A stretch of DNA of 64,000 nt from Bacteroidota bacterium (GCA_018268015.1 JAFDXJ010000004.1:35372-99371), one strand, 5' to 3'. Counted from the stretch's first letter, positions 25,171 to 36,957 are shown. The notes: generated by a model not told the origin, from the letters alone. Numbers and translations are program-made.

Positions 25171-27786
25171 CTATTTAAATTCTGAATCAGCAAGATTTGA
25201 ATTCAATAGCAATGATGTCACATTGAGGTCATAAGCATATTGCCCCTGATCCACGTGAATTTTATAAGGATATTGAATACCGTTTATTTCACGGTAATCA
25301 CTATAATCTGACATTACTTCCTGGTCAGCACCCATAACCTTCACAGATCGTGTCTCCCTGATTTTCAAACCTGTTTTTACATCATAATAATTAGTTGTCA
25401 CATTACCTGAAGAGGAATTGGCGACCAGTTCATATGCATCTATACCATCTATATTTTTTATAGAAGTTAGTTTTACCGTAAAACCATTATCCATATAATT
25501 CAGCTCAGGGAAAATCTTATTTTCCTCTAATAAAGACTTAATGGTTTTTGAATCAGAAGGTGGAGCAGGTTGTCCCATTTGCACCATTGAAATACTATCC
25601 CCCTGAATCACCACTTTAGCAGCCACCAGATTCATACCGGGTAAGCTGATTTCTGAATAAAATTTGTCAGGTGATTTAAATTTCTTCACCACCAAAATAT
25701 CCTGCCCCTGTAATGAGCCGGTAGCAGTATATTTCATATCGGTAATGGCTTTCAATTTATCAGCTCCTCCCATTGCCTTGAAATAGTTATCGATCACAGA
25801 CTGGGCTGTAACGCCTGCCGGTATAGGCTTTGAAAGTTTTGTAGGATCCCATGTATTATTAGAAGGATTGATATCCGGCATATCATGTTTTGGATCTATT
25901 ACAATCGTTTTGATTTTTGAAGTGGATGGATAAGCAAAGGTCCATGTGCCACCACGTTGCCAAACTTCAACCGGCAAATTGATGGTTTCTTTTTTGCCAT
26001 TATCCTGAGTAATTTCCATAGAAACCGGCAAAGCCATTTGTTCCAGGTTTTCAATAGTAATTAAGGCACCTTTTTGAGGATCATTGCTTACATATTTCAC
26101 TTCTTTCACACCTTGGTCGAGCTTATAATTTTCAATAAACCATTCTCTCCAAAACCAAGACAGGTCTTCGCCTGATGCATTTTCCATTGTCCGGAAGAAA
26201 TCCCATGGAGTGGGATGTTTAAAAGCCCAACGTTGAATATATGTTTGAAAAGCAAAATCAAATCTTTTTTGGCCGAGTACATAATTCCTTAAAATATTCA
26301 ATCCCATTGCCGGTTTATTATAAGCAGCCACGCCTAAAAATAGTGGGCCTAAAACATCGGGAATTGTCATAATACTTTCTGACTTTTTACTAAAATAGTA
26401 TCTGGCAGATTGCTGTGCATCTTCACTACCTGCAAATTCACCATTATTAAATGCTTCACCGTTTATGCCATTGATGAATGTATTGAAACCTTCATCCATC
26501 CAGGGATATTTTCTTTCATTGGAGCCAACAATCATGGGGAACCAATTGTGTCCAAATTCATGGTCAGTCACTCCCCAAAGTGAGCCTTTTTGTGAGCGAT
26601 ACCCACAAAAAACAATACCCGGATATTCCATTCCACCAACAATACCGGCTACATTCGTTGCAACCGGATAAGTAAATTCATACCACTTTTTAGAGTACAG
26701 TTCTATGCAACCTTTAACAAACTCGGTTGATCTTTTCCAGGCACTATCGCCTGCACTTTCTACAGGATAAACGGATTGTGCATAAGATTTTTTCCCACTA
26801 GGCAAGTTCATTTTTGCTGCATCCCAGATAAATGCCCTTGATGCAGCCCATGCAACATCCCGGGTATTGGTGCATTTAAAATGCCAGGTAAGTGAAGGTT
26901 TATTTAAATGTGCTGCAGCAGTTCCTAATTCAGATTCAGATAAAATGGTTACTGTTTTATCGCTATTCTTTGCTAGTGACAAACGACTGATCTGTGTTGG
27001 GGTATAAACCTCATTCGGGTTTAATAATTCTCCTGAACCTACAACGAGTAAGTTGCCGGGTGCTGTAATAGTATAATCTATATCACCATATTCAAGGTAA
27101 AATTCACCGGCGCCCAGGTAAGGCAACGTATTCCAGCCCAGGATATCATCATATACTTCCATACGCGGATACCATTGAGCTACTTCATAAATCCATCCAT
27201 TTTTAGTTTGTAATCTTCCCATCCTGTCTGTACCATATTCGGGAATAGAAAATGAATAAGCAATCTTCATTTGCAAGCTGGCTCCCGGTTGTAACGGGCT
27301 TGATAATTTGACCTGCATCCTTGTATCTGTTATCAAATAATCCGCAGGTGTAGCTTTTCCATTTACAATCACTTCCACGGATTTCAATTCATCACCATTT
27401 GTGAAAGTACGATTACTAAACCTTCCACCCGTAACGGGACTGGTCAATTCAGAACGAGAATCTTTCTTATAAATATTTTGATCCACCTGTAGCCAAAGGA
27501 AAGGTAGTTGATCGGGACTGTTGTTTGTATAATTTATTAAAACGCTTCCTGTAACATTATGTGCTACAGTATCCAGAGTCACATTAATTTTATAATCAGC
27601 CCGGTTTTGCCAGTATTTAGGGCCCGGCTGTCCGCTGGCAGATCTGAATTCATTACCATTTGAAGGATAAAATAAAGGGTTGAATAATGTATGCTGATCA
27701 TAATTCGAACCAGCTTGCTGATCCTGGGCAAAAACACTGCTACTTACCAGAAAAAGAGCAAAGACAAAGCCTACAAGTTTTTTCAT
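25171..27786 (-). CDS. Secreted M1-family metallopeptidase with extra C-terminal lipoprotein-sorting-like domain
   Basis: An 871-residue protein from the ATG at 27786; an in-frame TTG at 27822 lies before the signal peptide ([20 protein letters not shown]). The zinc motif is His409-Glu-Phe-Gly-His413 with Glu432 in WMDEGF, and GGMEYP is present. The peptidase ends near residue 655. The remaining 215 residues (from [21 protein letters not shown]) resemble the LolA/LolB-like single-sheet domains that Bacteroidota attach to secreted peptidases. Peptidase activity should be normal because all ligands are present. The extra domain may bind lipid or peptide products. Transcription is monocistronic and ends at the terminator 25118-25154. 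Confidence 0.9.
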   Translation of the reverse strand: MKKLVGFVFALFLVSSSVFAQDQQAGSNYDQHTLFNPLFYPSNGNEFRSASGQPGPKYWQNRADYKINVTLDTVAHNVTGSVLINYTNNSPDQLPFLWLQVDQNIYKKDSRSELTSPVTGGRFSNRTFTNGDELKSVEVIVNGKATPADYLITDTRMQVKLSSPLQPGASLQMKIAYSFSIPEYGTDRMGRLQTKNGWIYEVAQWYPRMEVYDDILGWNTLPYLGAGEFYLEYGDIDYTITAPGNLLVVGSGELLNPNEVYTPTQISRLSLAKNSDKTVTILSESELGTAAAHLNKPSLTWHFKCTNTRDVAWAASRAFIWDAAKMNLPSGKKSYAQSVYPVESAGDSAWKRSTEFVKGCIELYSKKWYEFTYPVATNVAGIVGGMEYPGIVFCGYRSQKGSLWGVTDHEFGHNWFPMIVGSNERKYPWMDEGFNTFINGINGEAFNNGEFAGSEDAQQSARYYFSKKSESIMTIPDVLGPLFLGVAAYNKPAMGLNILRNYVLGQKRFDFAFQTYIQRWAFKHPTPWDFFRTMENASGEDLSWFWREWFIENYKLDQGVKEVKYVSNDPQKGALITIENLEQMALPVSMEITQDNGKKETINLPVEVWQRGGTWTFAYPSTSKIKTIVIDPKHDMPDINPSNNTWDPTKLSKPIPAGVTAQSVIDNYFKAMGGADKLKAITDMKYTATGSLQGQDILVVKKFKSPDKFYSEISLPGMNLVAAKVVIQGDSISMVQMGQPAPPSDSKTIKSLLEENKIFPELNYMDNGFTVKLTSIKNIDGIDAYELVANSSSGNVTTNYYDVKTGLKIRETRSVKVMGADQEVMSDYSDYREINGIQYPYKIHVDQGQYAYDLNVTSLLLNSNLADSEFK

Positions 27787-27914
27787 AATATAAAAATTGA
27801 TAATTGAAATAGAAAGGGACAAAAGTACCTGTATGCAGGAATCATAAAAAACTAAATGGATGAACGGGAGGGTTTTTTAGCAATGCGTTCACAATAAAAA
27901 ACCACTCAAGGCAC

Positions 27915-30296
27915 TTAATTCCTGACCGGTTTGCCTGTTTTTATGACACTTTGCAGACGTTCAAGTGTTTTCTTTTCACCACACAAGCTTAAGAATGCTT
28001 CACGCTCAAGATCCAATAAATACTGCTCATTCACTCGTGTTTTTTCACTTAGGTCTCCGCCACACATTACATAGGCCAGTTTACGGGCAATGAGTGCATC
28101 ATGCTCCGTTGCATAATTTCCACGCATCATACCATTGATCCCTGCATATAAAGCGCCTAGTGCTGAACGCCCAAGTACCTGGATATTATTTTGTCGTACC
28201 GGCATAGAATAACCATTATTAAACATCTGTAATGCAGCATTTTTACTTTCCAATATCCGACGATCCATATTCATTACAACCTCGTCATGCCCATTGCGTA
28301 AAATACCATTTTGATATGCCTCAAAAGCCGAGGTTGCCACTTTTGCTGTAGCTATAGTTAAAAACCTGTTTTTTAAAGTGATGGTCTCCGGTTCATCTTC
28401 ATGCATTTCATTGGAAGCTCTTAAAGTAAATTCTTTTGTACCGCCACCTCCAGGAATTAATCCTACGCCTAATTCTACAAGACCAATATAAGTTTCGGCG
28501 GCTGCAAATATTTTATCGGCATGCAAACTCAATTCACATCCACCTCCTAAGGCTAATCCATGCGGTGCAACTATAACAGGGATTGCTGAATAACGTACTC
28601 GCATCATGGTATCCTGGAACATCTTGATGGCCATATTTAATTCATCATAATCTTGTTCTACGGCATACATAAAAATCATTCCCACATTTGCACCGGCACT
28701 AAAATTAGGGCCATCATTCGCAATGACCAGACCTTTGAATTTTTCTTCTGCCATTGTAATGCCTTTATTCAGCGCTTCAATGACCTCACCTCCTATCGTA
28801 TTCATTTTAGTATGCCACTGCAAAGCCAAAATATCATCTCCTATATCATAGAGCGCAGCATTTGCATTTTTCCAAACGATATTTTCTGTAAAATTTGAAA
28901 GGATAATCAAAGAGGATGAACCGGGCTTTTCTTTATAAGATTTAGAATTCAAATCATAATAAAATTTTTTCCCTTTTTCTGTTTTATAAAAACGAGTACA
29001 CCCCGATGAAAGCATATCACTTACCCATGGTGCCATGGAAAATCCGGCCGCATTCATTTGCTCCATAGTTTTTGAAACACCTAATACATCTAACAATTCA
29101 AAAACGCCAATTTCCCAGCCAAAACCTGCTTTGATAGCATCATCCACACTGTATAACTCATCGCTGATTTCCGGAACGCGAAAAGAAACATAAGAAAATA
29201 AAGAATAATTAAAATGCCGGTAAAATTCCCCTGCTTTATCTGTGCCTTGCATCATCATTTTCATACGCATTCCCAGATCTTCAATAGAACGGGCAGCATC
29301 GACGGTTTTGAAAGAAGGTTTTACACGAGGTTCATATTCAAAAGAGGTTAAATTGAGGACCTGTATTTCTTTTTTGCTTCCTTTTGTTGCAGGGTTTTTC
29401 TTAAAAAATCCCTGACCGGATTTATCTCCCAGCATATTCAGCTCAAGCATTTTGTTGAGCCAGGCAGGAATTTGAAATAATTCACGACGCTCATCATCGG
29501 GAACATTATCATAAACGCCTTTCGCCACTTTTACTAAAGTATCCAATCCAATCACATCGGAAGTGCGGAAAGTAGCAGATTTAGGCCTCCCGGATATGGG
29601 TCCGGTGAGTAAATCCAACTCATCAATTGTTAAACCAATTTTTTCAATTGTATCATATACGGCCATCATGCTGAAAACCCCAATCCGGTTTGCAATAAAA
29701 GCCGGTGTGTCTTTACAATGAACAACGGTTTTCCCTAAAAATAAATCACCATAGTATAAAAGAAAATCAATTACTTCCTGTTTTGTTTCCGGCGATGGAA
29801 TAATTTCAAGTAAACGTAAATATCTTGGCGGGTTAAAGAAATGTGTCCCACAAAAATTTTCTTTGAAATCTTTTGAACGGCCTTCTGCAAGCAGGTGAAT
29901 GGGTATCCCGGATGTATTTGAAGTGATGAGTGAACCCGGTTTACGGCATGCATCCACTTTTTCAAAAAGTTGTTTTTTAATATCAAGCCTTTCTATCACG
30001 ACTTCAATGATCCAGTCACAGTTTTTTATTTTTGACAGATCATCATCAAAATTTCCGGTAACAATTCTCTGGAGGTCTTCTTTTTGATATATAGGGGAAG
30101 GATTGCTTTTCACAGTGGAGGCCAATTCATCATTGACCAATTTATTTCTTTGAGCTTTAGAGGCGCCTTCCGGTAAATCTTTGGGAAGGATATCAAGCAA
30201 CAACACTTCTACTCCAATACCCGCAAAAAGGCAGGCAATCCGTGAACCCATAACACCACTTCCCAATACAGCAACTTTATTTATTTTTCTATTCAT
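27915..30296 (-). CDS. fadN: FadN-type 3-hydroxyacyl-CoA dehydrogenase/enoyl-CoA hydratase fusion
   Basis: A 793-residue bifunctional beta-oxidation enzyme. The NAD-binding dehydrogenase domain is first (VAVLGSGVMGSRIACLFAG, residues 7-25), followed by dehydrogenase C-terminal domains to about 400, then a crotonase-fold hydratase (VIVAPHGLALGGGCELSLHAD, then VELGVGLIPGGGG). This order is the reverse of E. coli FadB and matches Bacillus FadN (about 790 residues). It performs hydration and oxidation of enoyl-CoA. A thiolase and acyl-CoA dehydrogenase usually sit next to fadN, but none is present here; metG follows upstream. Confidence 0.92.
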   Translation of the reverse strand: MNRKINKVAVLGSGVMGSRIACLFAGIGVEVLLLDILPKDLPEGASKAQRNKLVNDELASTVKSNPSPIYQKEDLQRIVTGNFDDDLSKIKNCDWIIEVVIERLDIKKQLFEKVDACRKPGSLITSNTSGIPIHLLAEGRSKDFKENFCGTHFFNPPRYLRLLEIIPSPETKQEVIDFLLYYGDLFLGKTVVHCKDTPAFIANRIGVFSMMAVYDTIEKIGLTIDELDLLTGPISGRPKSATFRTSDVIGLDTLVKVAKGVYDNVPDDERRELFQIPAWLNKMLELNMLGDKSGQGFFKKNPATKGSKKEIQVLNLTSFEYEPRVKPSFKTVDAARSIEDLGMRMKMMMQGTDKAGEFYRHFNYSLFSYVSFRVPEISDELYSVDDAIKAGFGWEIGVFELLDVLGVSKTMEQMNAAGFSMAPWVSDMLSSGCTRFYKTEKGKKFYYDLNSKSYKEKPGSSSLIILSNFTENIVWKNANAALYDIGDDILALQWHTKMNTIGGEVIEALNKGITMAEEKFKGLVIANDGPNFSAGANVGMIFMYAVEQDYDELNMAIKMFQDTMMRVRYSAIPVIVAPHGLALGGGCELSLHADKIFAAAETYIGLVELGVGLIPGGGGTKEFTLRASNEMHEDEPETITLKNRFLTIATAKVATSAFEAYQNGILRNGHDEVVMNMDRRILESKNAALQMFNNGYSMPVRQNNIQVLGRSALGALYAGINGMMRGNYATEHDALIARKLAYVMCGGDLSEKTRVNEQYLLDLEREAFLSLCGEKKTLERLQSVIKTGKPVRN

Positions 30297-30439
30297 AAGA
30301 TTACATTAAACCGTACTTTAATAAAATTAGTTAGTTATGCAACTAAAATTCAAAAGTATCAATAAGTTTTAATTATCTATCCGGAAGCTGATACAGAAAA
30401 ATGTTAAGTATTTTCTATACTCCTGAAAGCCATCCATAA

Positions 30440-32521
30440 TTAACTGACTTTAGATCCGGGAGGCAAAGATGAGTCCGGGCCAACAAAGAAAAGTTTTCCA
30501 TGAACATCTTCAGCCATTAAAATCATACCATTACTTTCTATGCCACGCATCTTCCTTGGAGCCAGATTGGCTACTACCACTACCTGTTTCCCGATAATTT
30601 CTTCCGGTGTGAAATGAAGGGCGATCCCGGAAACAATCGTTCGGGTTTCACTTCCAAGGTCAATGACCAATTTTAAAAGCTTATCTGCTTTCTCGACTTT
30701 TTCTGCTTCAAGAATTACCCCAATTCGCAAATCAATTTTCGAAAAATCATCAAATTGTATGGTAGGTTTTAATGGTTGTGTTTCATTTTTTTCTTCCGGT
30801 TGATTTACCTGGTTTTCCATATTGATTTGACCTTGTTTTAATTTCAAAATTTGTTTTTCAATTTCTTCATCTTCAATTTTTCGGAACAATAATTCAGGAG
30901 GTCTCAATGAATATCCTACGCTCAATAATTTGAGGCTGCCAGCATTTTCCCAATCTAAGACTCTTTCTACAATCTTCAGTTGATGCAATAATTTTTTAGC
31001 GGTAAATGGCAAAAAAGGATTGATGAAAATGGCAAGATTCGCAGTCAATTGTAAACACAGGTGAATGCAATTATCAATTGACTTCTGTAATGCCGGATCT
31101 TCATTTATTTTCTTGGCCAGCATCCAGGGCTCTTTTTCCTGCATGTATTTATTTGCTTTACGGGCTAAATCCATCACTTCAAAGAGCGCTTCACGAAATT
31201 TGAAATGCTCAATATTATATTCAACATTTGTTTTTGTTGAATGAATATCACGGATTAATTGCTGATCTTTTTCATCCATGATATCATTATGAAAAACAGG
31301 CACTTTCCCATGGCATAACTTATGCATCAATACCATGGTACGGTTTACAAAATTTCCGAAAATATTTACCAATTCCCCATTATTCCTTTCCTGAAAATCT
31401 TTCCAGGTAAAATCATTATCTTTTGTTTCCGGTGCATTTGCACAGAGTACATAACGCAATACATCTTCACATCCAGGAAAATCTTCCAGGTATTCATTTA
31501 CCCAAACCGCCCAATTTCGGCTCGTAGAAACTTTTTGACCTTCAATATTTAAAAATTCATTGGCAGGCACATTCTCTGGAAATATATAACTACCATGTGC
31601 TTTCAACATAGCAGGAAAAATGATGCAATGAAAAACAATATTATCTTTTCCAATAAAATGTATAAGCCTGGTATCCTCACGCTGCCAGTAATCTTTCCAT
31701 TGATCTGTGAGTTCTTTGGTGGCGCTGATATAGCCAATAGGAGCATCAAACCATACATACAAAACTTTCCCTTCCGCATCCGGTAAGGGCACTTTAACAC
31801 CCCAGTTGCTATCACGCGTCATAGCACGGGATTGCAAGCCATTATCCAACCAACTTTTACATTGGCCATAAACATTCGGCTTCCATTCTTTATGATCTTC
31901 CAGGATCCATGTTTTGAGCCAGTCTTCATACTGTTGCAATTGAAGATACCAATGTTTGGTGCTTCGCTTAACAGGTATGGAATCGCTGAGTGCACTCCTC
32001 GGATTAATCAGTTGTTCCGGGCTTAGACTGGATCCGCATTTTTCACATTGATCTCCATAAGCATTTTCATTTCCGCAAACAGGACAGGTACCAATAATAT
32101 ACCTGTCTGCCAAAAAAGTATTTGCTTTTTCATCAAAATATTGTTCACTTATTTTCTCTGTAAATGCCCCGTCATCATATAATTTTTTAAAAAATGCTGC
32201 TGCGGTATCATGATGTACCGGGTTGGAAGTGCGGGAATAAATATCAAAAGAAATCCCCATGCCCAACATACTCTCTTTGATTATTTGATGATACTTGTCA
32301 ACAATTTGTTGGGGGCTTACATTTTCCTTCATGGCACGAATTGTAATAGGTACGCCATGTTCATCGCTACCACATACAAAAATGACCTCTTTTTTTTGGG
32401 CCCTTAAAAAGCGTACAAATATATCAGAAGGCAAATAAACCCCAGCCATGTGGCCTATATGCACAGGACCATTGGCATAAGGTAGCGCCGCTGTGATAAG
32501 ATGTCTTTTAAAATTTTTCAT
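30440..32521 (-). CDS. metG: Methionyl-tRNA synthetase
   Basis: A 693-residue class I synthetase. The HIGH motif is H21-I-G-H24 within [13 protein letters not shown]. The zinc knuckle holds CPVC and CEKC. The KMSKS loop is present as KVSTS at about residue 330. The anticodon-binding helices come next, and residues about 590-693 form a C-terminal tRNA-binding OB domain ([28 protein letters not shown]). This full-length architecture matches E. coli MetG. It charges tRNA-Met and is essential. It is not obviously co-transcribed with fadN, which is separated by 143 bp of AT-rich DNA. Confidence 0.97.
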   Translation of the reverse strand: MKNFKRHLITAALPYANGPVHIGHMAGVYLPSDIFVRFLRAQKKEVIFVCGSDEHGVPITIRAMKENVSPQQIVDKYHQIIKESMLGMGISFDIYSRTSNPVHHDTAAAFFKKLYDDGAFTEKISEQYFDEKANTFLADRYIIGTCPVCGNENAYGDQCEKCGSSLSPEQLINPRSALSDSIPVKRSTKHWYLQLQQYEDWLKTWILEDHKEWKPNVYGQCKSWLDNGLQSRAMTRDSNWGVKVPLPDAEGKVLYVWFDAPIGYISATKELTDQWKDYWQREDTRLIHFIGKDNIVFHCIIFPAMLKAHGSYIFPENVPANEFLNIEGQKVSTSRNWAVWVNEYLEDFPGCEDVLRYVLCANAPETKDNDFTWKDFQERNNGELVNIFGNFVNRTMVLMHKLCHGKVPVFHNDIMDEKDQQLIRDIHSTKTNVEYNIEHFKFREALFEVMDLARKANKYMQEKEPWMLAKKINEDPALQKSIDNCIHLCLQLTANLAIFINPFLPFTAKKLLHQLKIVERVLDWENAGSLKLLSVGYSLRPPELLFRKIEDEEIEKQILKLKQGQINMENQVNQPEEKNETQPLKPTIQFDDFSKIDLRIGVILEAEKVEKADKLLKLVIDLGSETRTIVSGIALHFTPEEIIGKQVVVVANLAPRKMRGIESNGMILMAEDVHGKLFFVGPDSSLPPGSKVS

Positions 32522-32601
32522 ATCAAATTTACCGAGGTGGCAAAAGTAAATAATAGATATGGAAAAAAAGGATCTTCATACTTCATTCATGAATTTGCAA
32601 A

Positions 32602-32631
32602 AAAAGTCCCTGCAGTATGGCAGGGATTTTT
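32602..32631 (-). terminator. Terminator of glnN
   Basis: TCCCTGC and GCAGGGA form a 7-bp GC-rich stem, flanked by A/T runs that extend it, with an AGTATG loop. On the minus strand a T-run follows. It sits 13 bp past the glutamine synthetase stop and just before metG. Confidence 0.85.
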
Positions 32632-32643
32632 CAGTGAATATGA

Positions 32644-34836
32644 TTACCGGATAAACAGCATTTCCCGGTATTTTGGTAAACGCCAATGAGCATCATCCAC
32701 CAGCAATTCCAACTTATCAATATGATAACGAATCTTATCAAAGAATGGTTCTTTGACCTGGCTGCAATAAGCAATTGCTTTTGTACGGGTATTCTGTATC
32801 TGGTTTACTTCTTTTCTTTTGATAATCATTTCGTGCACAGTTGCATATACCGTTTCAATATGATTGGAGAGGCTTTCCACAATCTTCAACTGGCTGCCCC
32901 AGGAAGATTCAGGCAAACCAAGATCTTTTAAGCCTTTGATATTTTCAACGAGAGATTGCTGATAATTCACGGCGAGTGGTAAGATCTGGTTGATAGCCAG
33001 ATCACCCATTACGCGGCCTTCTATTTGTATTTTTTTAATATAATTTTCAAGTTCTATTTCATGTCTGGCTGCCAATTCAATGGGTTTATAAACATTATTT
33101 TCACTGAATATTTTCATCGCCTTATCGGTAACCATGGCATCCAGTGCAAGTGGAGTGGTAGGCACATTAGGTAATCCCCGCCTTTCTGCTTCATGATGCC
33201 AGTCCATACTATATCCATCGCCTTCAAACAATACATTCTTTGACTCGATAATATTCTTTTGGATAATATGTAAAATTGCAATTTCCTTTTTATCACCCTT
33301 ATCTATTAAAGAATCTACATCCGTTTTAAAATTCTTTAATGTTTCCGCCATAATCGTATTTAAAGTTATCATGGCATTTGCGCAATTGGCAGATGATCCT
33401 ACCGCGCGGAATTCAAATTTATTCCCGGTAAAGGCAAAAGGTGAAGTACGATTCCTGTCCGTATTGTCCAACATGAGTTCGGGGATACTTTTATGAAGAT
33501 CCAGTTTTAAAATAGCTTCATCCTGTTCATCAAAGTCTTCTCCAACGCGCGTTTCGATATCGTTCAACACACGGCTCAAATATTTTCCAATAAAAACGGA
33601 AATGATGGCCGGAGGTGCTTCATTGGCACCCAGTCTGTGATCATTCCCGGCTGAGCTGATACATGCCCTTAATAGATCCGCATGATCATGTACAGCTTTA
33701 ATGGCATTTACAAAAAAGGCCAGGAACATGAGATTTGTTTTTGGCGTTTTTCCGGGCATCAATAAATTGATCCCGGTATCGGTAGCCAGGCTCCAGTTAT
33801 TATGTTTCCCGCTACCATTGATACCGGCAAAGGGTTTCTCATGTAAAAGAACTTTTAAATGATGCCTTTGTGCCACGCGTTCCATAACATCCATCAATAA
33901 TACATTATGATCAACGGCAATATTTACTTCTTCAAAAATGGGCGCACATTCATATTGCCCCGGGGCTACTTCATTGTGTCTTGTACGTAAAGGTATGCCT
34001 AGTTTATAGGCTTCATTTTCAAAATCCCTCATAAAGGCATACACTCTTTCAGGAATAGATCCGAAATAATGATCATCTAATTGTTGCCCCTTGGCAGGAG
34101 GTGCGCCAAAAACAGTCCTGTCACAAAGAATGATATCCGGTCTGGCATTGGCAAGTGATTCATCAATGACAAAATATTCCTGCTCCCATCCTAAAGTGGC
34201 CGTTACCTTATTGATATTTTTATCAAAATAATTGCATACATCCAGCGCTGCTTTATTCAATGATTCCAGTGCCTTTAATAAGGGCGCTTTATAATCCAGC
34301 GAAGCGCCGGTATAAGATACGAATATGGTAGGAATGCATAACGTTTTCCCCTGCCCTATTTCCATGATAAAAGCCGGCGATGATGGATCCCAGGCAGTAT
34401 AACCTCTTGCTTCAAAAGTAGCCCTTAAACCACCACTGGGGAATGAAGAGGCATCTGGTTCCTGCTGGATTAATGAGGCTCCATCAAACTCTTCAATTGG
34501 ACTCCCATCACTTTTGATGGTGAAAAAGGAATCATGCTTTTCGGCTGTTGTACCATTTAAGGGTTGAAACCAGTGTGTGAAATGGGTAACCCCTTTACTT
34601 TCCGCCCAGGTTCGTATGCCATTGGCCAGTTGAGTGGCTATGGACCGCTCAATTTTTTTTCCGGCTTGAATACTATGCAAGAGGCTTTTATAAGCATCAT
34701 CACTTAAAAAACTCCTCGATTTTTCCAGTGTAAATACATTTTCTCCAAATATGGAGGTGATCTTTGTGGATTTGGTTTCTTTAAGATCACTTTTATTTTC
34801 GCCCATTTGCCTGATGGCATCAAATCTGAGTGACAT
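32644..34836 (-). CDS. glnN: Glutamine synthetase type III
   Basis: A 730-residue enzyme with the size and motifs of GSIII. ATP/Glu site motifs are visible in the order GWEQEYFVID, RHNEVAPGQYECAPIFEE, KPFAGINGSGKHNNWSL and NRTSPFAFTGNKFEFRAVGSSANC. A long C-terminal helical region distinguishes type III from types I and II. It makes glutamine from glutamate, ammonium and ATP. GSIII is common in Bacteroidota and often the main ammonium-assimilating form. It is monocistronic, with a terminator directly downstream. Nothing in its upstream 140 bp reveals nitrogen control. Confidence 0.96.
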   Translation of the reverse strand: MSLRFDAIRQMGENKSDLKETKSTKITSIFGENVFTLEKSRSFLSDDAYKSLLHSIQAGKKIERSIATQLANGIRTWAESKGVTHFTHWFQPLNGTTAEKHDSFFTIKSDGSPIEEFDGASLIQQEPDASSFPSGGLRATFEARGYTAWDPSSPAFIMEIGQGKTLCIPTIFVSYTGASLDYKAPLLKALESLNKAALDVCNYFDKNINKVTATLGWEQEYFVIDESLANARPDIILCDRTVFGAPPAKGQQLDDHYFGSIPERVYAFMRDFENEAYKLGIPLRTRHNEVAPGQYECAPIFEEVNIAVDHNVLLMDVMERVAQRHHLKVLLHEKPFAGINGSGKHNNWSLATDTGINLLMPGKTPKTNLMFLAFFVNAIKAVHDHADLLRACISSAGNDHRLGANEAPPAIISVFIGKYLSRVLNDIETRVGEDFDEQDEAILKLDLHKSIPELMLDNTDRNRTSPFAFTGNKFEFRAVGSSANCANAMITLNTIMAETLKNFKTDVDSLIDKGDKKEIAILHIIQKNIIESKNVLFEGDGYSMDWHHEAERRGLPNVPTTPLALDAMVTDKAMKIFSENNVYKPIELAARHEIELENYIKKIQIEGRVMGDLAINQILPLAVNYQQSLVENIKGLKDLGLPESSWGSQLKIVESLSNHIETVYATVHEMIIKRKEVNQIQNTRTKAIAYCSQVKEPFFDKIRYHIDKLELLVDDAHWRLPKYREMLFIR

Positions 34837-34980
34837 AATTTTTTATATTTATTTGAAAATGATTTACAAAAAAACGATAAGCTGCAATTATTTTCAAATA
34901 AATTTTTAAATAAAGTATAATATCTTATCAAGATGTGGATAAAAAATGAAATATATTATTTATTGTAATATATATTTAAT

Positions 34981-36216
34981 TTATCCTTTTTTCCAGCCTA
35001 ACCCGGCTAAAAATGGTGTTATGATGAAGGGCAGAACCAGGCTTCTGTAACGCGTTATGGCACCTGATAATGTAACGGTATAGCCACACAACAATAAAAC
35101 TGAGATTGCAAAACAACAGCAAAAAACAAAAAAAGAGGTATTGATTATGGGGTTCTTCTTTTTGCTGAAGAAATAAAAAATGATGATTATCCAGAACCCC
35201 AATAATTCAAGGCCTGAAAAAATTGCTGCAAGACTTTTCCATTCGGAAAAATGAGGCCTGCAAAAAGACACATCCAATGCATAAGGCAAAAATTTCAAAA
35301 AACTTATGGCATTGGGTTCTAAAAGAGGTAATTCTATTTGCGACCCACCTCCTAAGGCTTTAAACTCAGCCTGCTTTTTTATAATATATTCCGGGAAATT
35401 ATAGGATGCACTTAGATATCCGGTCAGAAAGAAAAAAAGTAAACCGATGCCAAAGACTCCTGTAACAATCAGCCATTTTTTATTTGGATGAAAATCACTC
35501 AAAGCCCATACAAATAGTGCTGGTAATAACAGAAAAGCCAAAAAGTTTCTTAAAGCAAAAATCACAATCAATAAAAGTAGCATATAAAAAATATGCAAAT
35601 AATTTACCTGTCTTTTTTGTAGTTGATTATTAAAAAAATAAATAATCATCCCAATACAGGAAAATAAAATACCGTCTTTATGAGCGCCACTACACCAAAA
35701 CAAAAAGGATGGAATACAAAATACTGAGAGTGCTATAACCAAATTCTTTTTTTCAGAAAATGTAAAAACCCGGTATATGGCCACCGGGCCGAAAAAAAAT
35801 AGATAATTTAAGATTACGGCATTGGCATAATAATTTTTAAAAGTGATCACATTGCATAATGCCATCAGTTTAATAATGATATTACTTTTCAGATCATTCC
35901 AATAAGAATTGGTTTGCAAAAAAAGATTGCTGCTATGATGATATCCTGAAGAAAAAATATCTTGGAAAAATGCAAACGGATTTTGTAGTAACCAATCAGT
36001 TTCTCCTTTACTCAATAAAAAATAATTCCAGGAATCACTGGTAGCGATCATGTTGGCCTGTGAAAAAAAAAGACCGTATGAAAATGCAGCCAAAAATTTG
36101 ATTATAAAAAACGATACCAGAAGGCGCTTTCCCAGATGTGATTTAATAAAAAATGGAGTATATGTAACAAGCCAAGTAAAGGCAATGCAATACAAAATGG
36201 TAATAAAAATTTCCAA
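34981..36216 (-). CDS. Polytopic membrane protein, polysaccharide-polymerase or glycosyltransferase-like
   Basis: A 411-residue protein with about ten hydrophobic helices and a non-ATG start (TTG at 36216; an in-frame stop lies a few codons upstream). Segments such as FWCSGAHKDGILFSCIGM in a middle loop and frequent aromatic residues resemble O-antigen polymerase/EpsG-like or mannosyltransferase-like membrane proteins. No catalytic motif is certain. No other glycan gene lies nearby. The orphan gene 36265-36759 is upstream on the same strand, 48 bp away. Function is therefore only a weak guess. Confidence 0.65.
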   Translation of the reverse strand: MEIFITILYCIAFTWLVTYTPFFIKSHLGKRLLVSFFIIKFLAAFSYGLFFSQANMIATSDSWNYFLLSKGETDWLLQNPFAFFQDIFSSGYHHSSNLFLQTNSYWNDLKSNIIIKLMALCNVITFKNYYANAVILNYLFFFGPVAIYRVFTFSEKKNLVIALSVFCIPSFLFWCSGAHKDGILFSCIGMIIYFFNNQLQKRQVNYLHIFYMLLLLIVIFALRNFLAFLLLPALFVWALSDFHPNKKWLIVTGVFGIGLLFFFLTGYLSASYNFPEYIIKKQAEFKALGGGSQIELPLLEPNAISFLKFLPYALDVSFCRPHFSEWKSLAAIFSGLELLGFWIIIIFYFFSKKKNPIINTSFFVFCCCFAISVLLLCGYTVTLSGAITRYRSLVLPFIITPFLAGLGWKKG

Positions 36217-36264
36217 TATTGAAGTTTATCAACAAAATAAACAATGGAAAGCGAAGTGCACAAA

Positions 36265-36759
36265 TTAATTTGAACTGTGATTTTGCTGAAGGTAACTGAA
36301 CCAGCATAATCCAAGTGAAATGCCAACGGTATCTTCTTCAATCATAAGTTGGCCATTATGAGGAACCGGCAAAGAACAGTTGAGGATAAGATTCCCATTT
36401 CCGATATTATATATTTTAATCTCATTCCCATTTTTGGATAATATATATCCAAAATGATTCCCTTCGATGTCTATCAATCCCTGCCATTCATGCCCATGAT
36501 AAGGAACTTGCCTGCCAATAATAAACCCATACTCATTTTTGATAACTATTTTATTGTGCTTTAGACCTTCTTTATCAATAACAAATCCACGCCGGAAATT
36601 GGATGTACTCATATGCCCGGTGTGTTTTGATGCAGTATAGGAAAAAGTCATAAGTTCATCGGAAGGAGCCCATGACTCATAAATGATATAATCATTCATT
36701 TCCTGTTGACGAAGCTTTATGTGAGGGTACATAAAAAGTTTTGTAGTGTAAAGGTACAT
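36265..36759 (-). CDS. Orphan protein of unknown function (beta-rich)
   Basis: A 164-residue product with ATG at 36759; an ATG at 36732 is also possible and has a better upstream context. There is no signal peptide or membrane helix. The sequence is rich in short beta-strand-like repeats with Gly turns (KHNKIVIKNEYGFIIGRQV, GNHFGYILSKNGNEIKIYNIGNGN), somewhat like LURP-one/tubby-type barrels. No family was recognised. It lies upstream of the membrane protein gene on the same strand and may be co-transcribed with it. Confidence 0.5.
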   Translation of the reverse strand: MYLYTTKLFMYPHIKLRQQEMNDYIIYESWAPSDELMTFSYTASKHTGHMSTSNFRRGFVIDKEGLKHNKIVIKNEYGFIIGRQVPYHGHEWQGLIDIEGNHFGYILSKNGNEIKIYNIGNGNLILNCSLPVPHNGQLMIEEDTVGISLGLCWFSYLQQNHSSN

Positions 36760-36957
36760 TGTACCTTATCAATTATGACCACTTAACAATTTCATAATAT
36801 AGGTTGTGGATAAATAGTGATAAACCCTTTTTTCCAAAATACAAATCATTGATCTGATCACTTAAAAAAATTACAAAAATGAGTAAAAATCCATTAGATT
36901 TATAAGTAGTCAGTAATAACCCGCTCTATTTTGAAAAACTCCTTTAAAGCGGGCATT

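Noticed and set aside
36753..36765. Short palindrome GGTACATTGTACC at the start of the orphan gene
   Set aside because: Only 5-bp arms; expected by chance in a window this size and not repeated elsewhere nearby.
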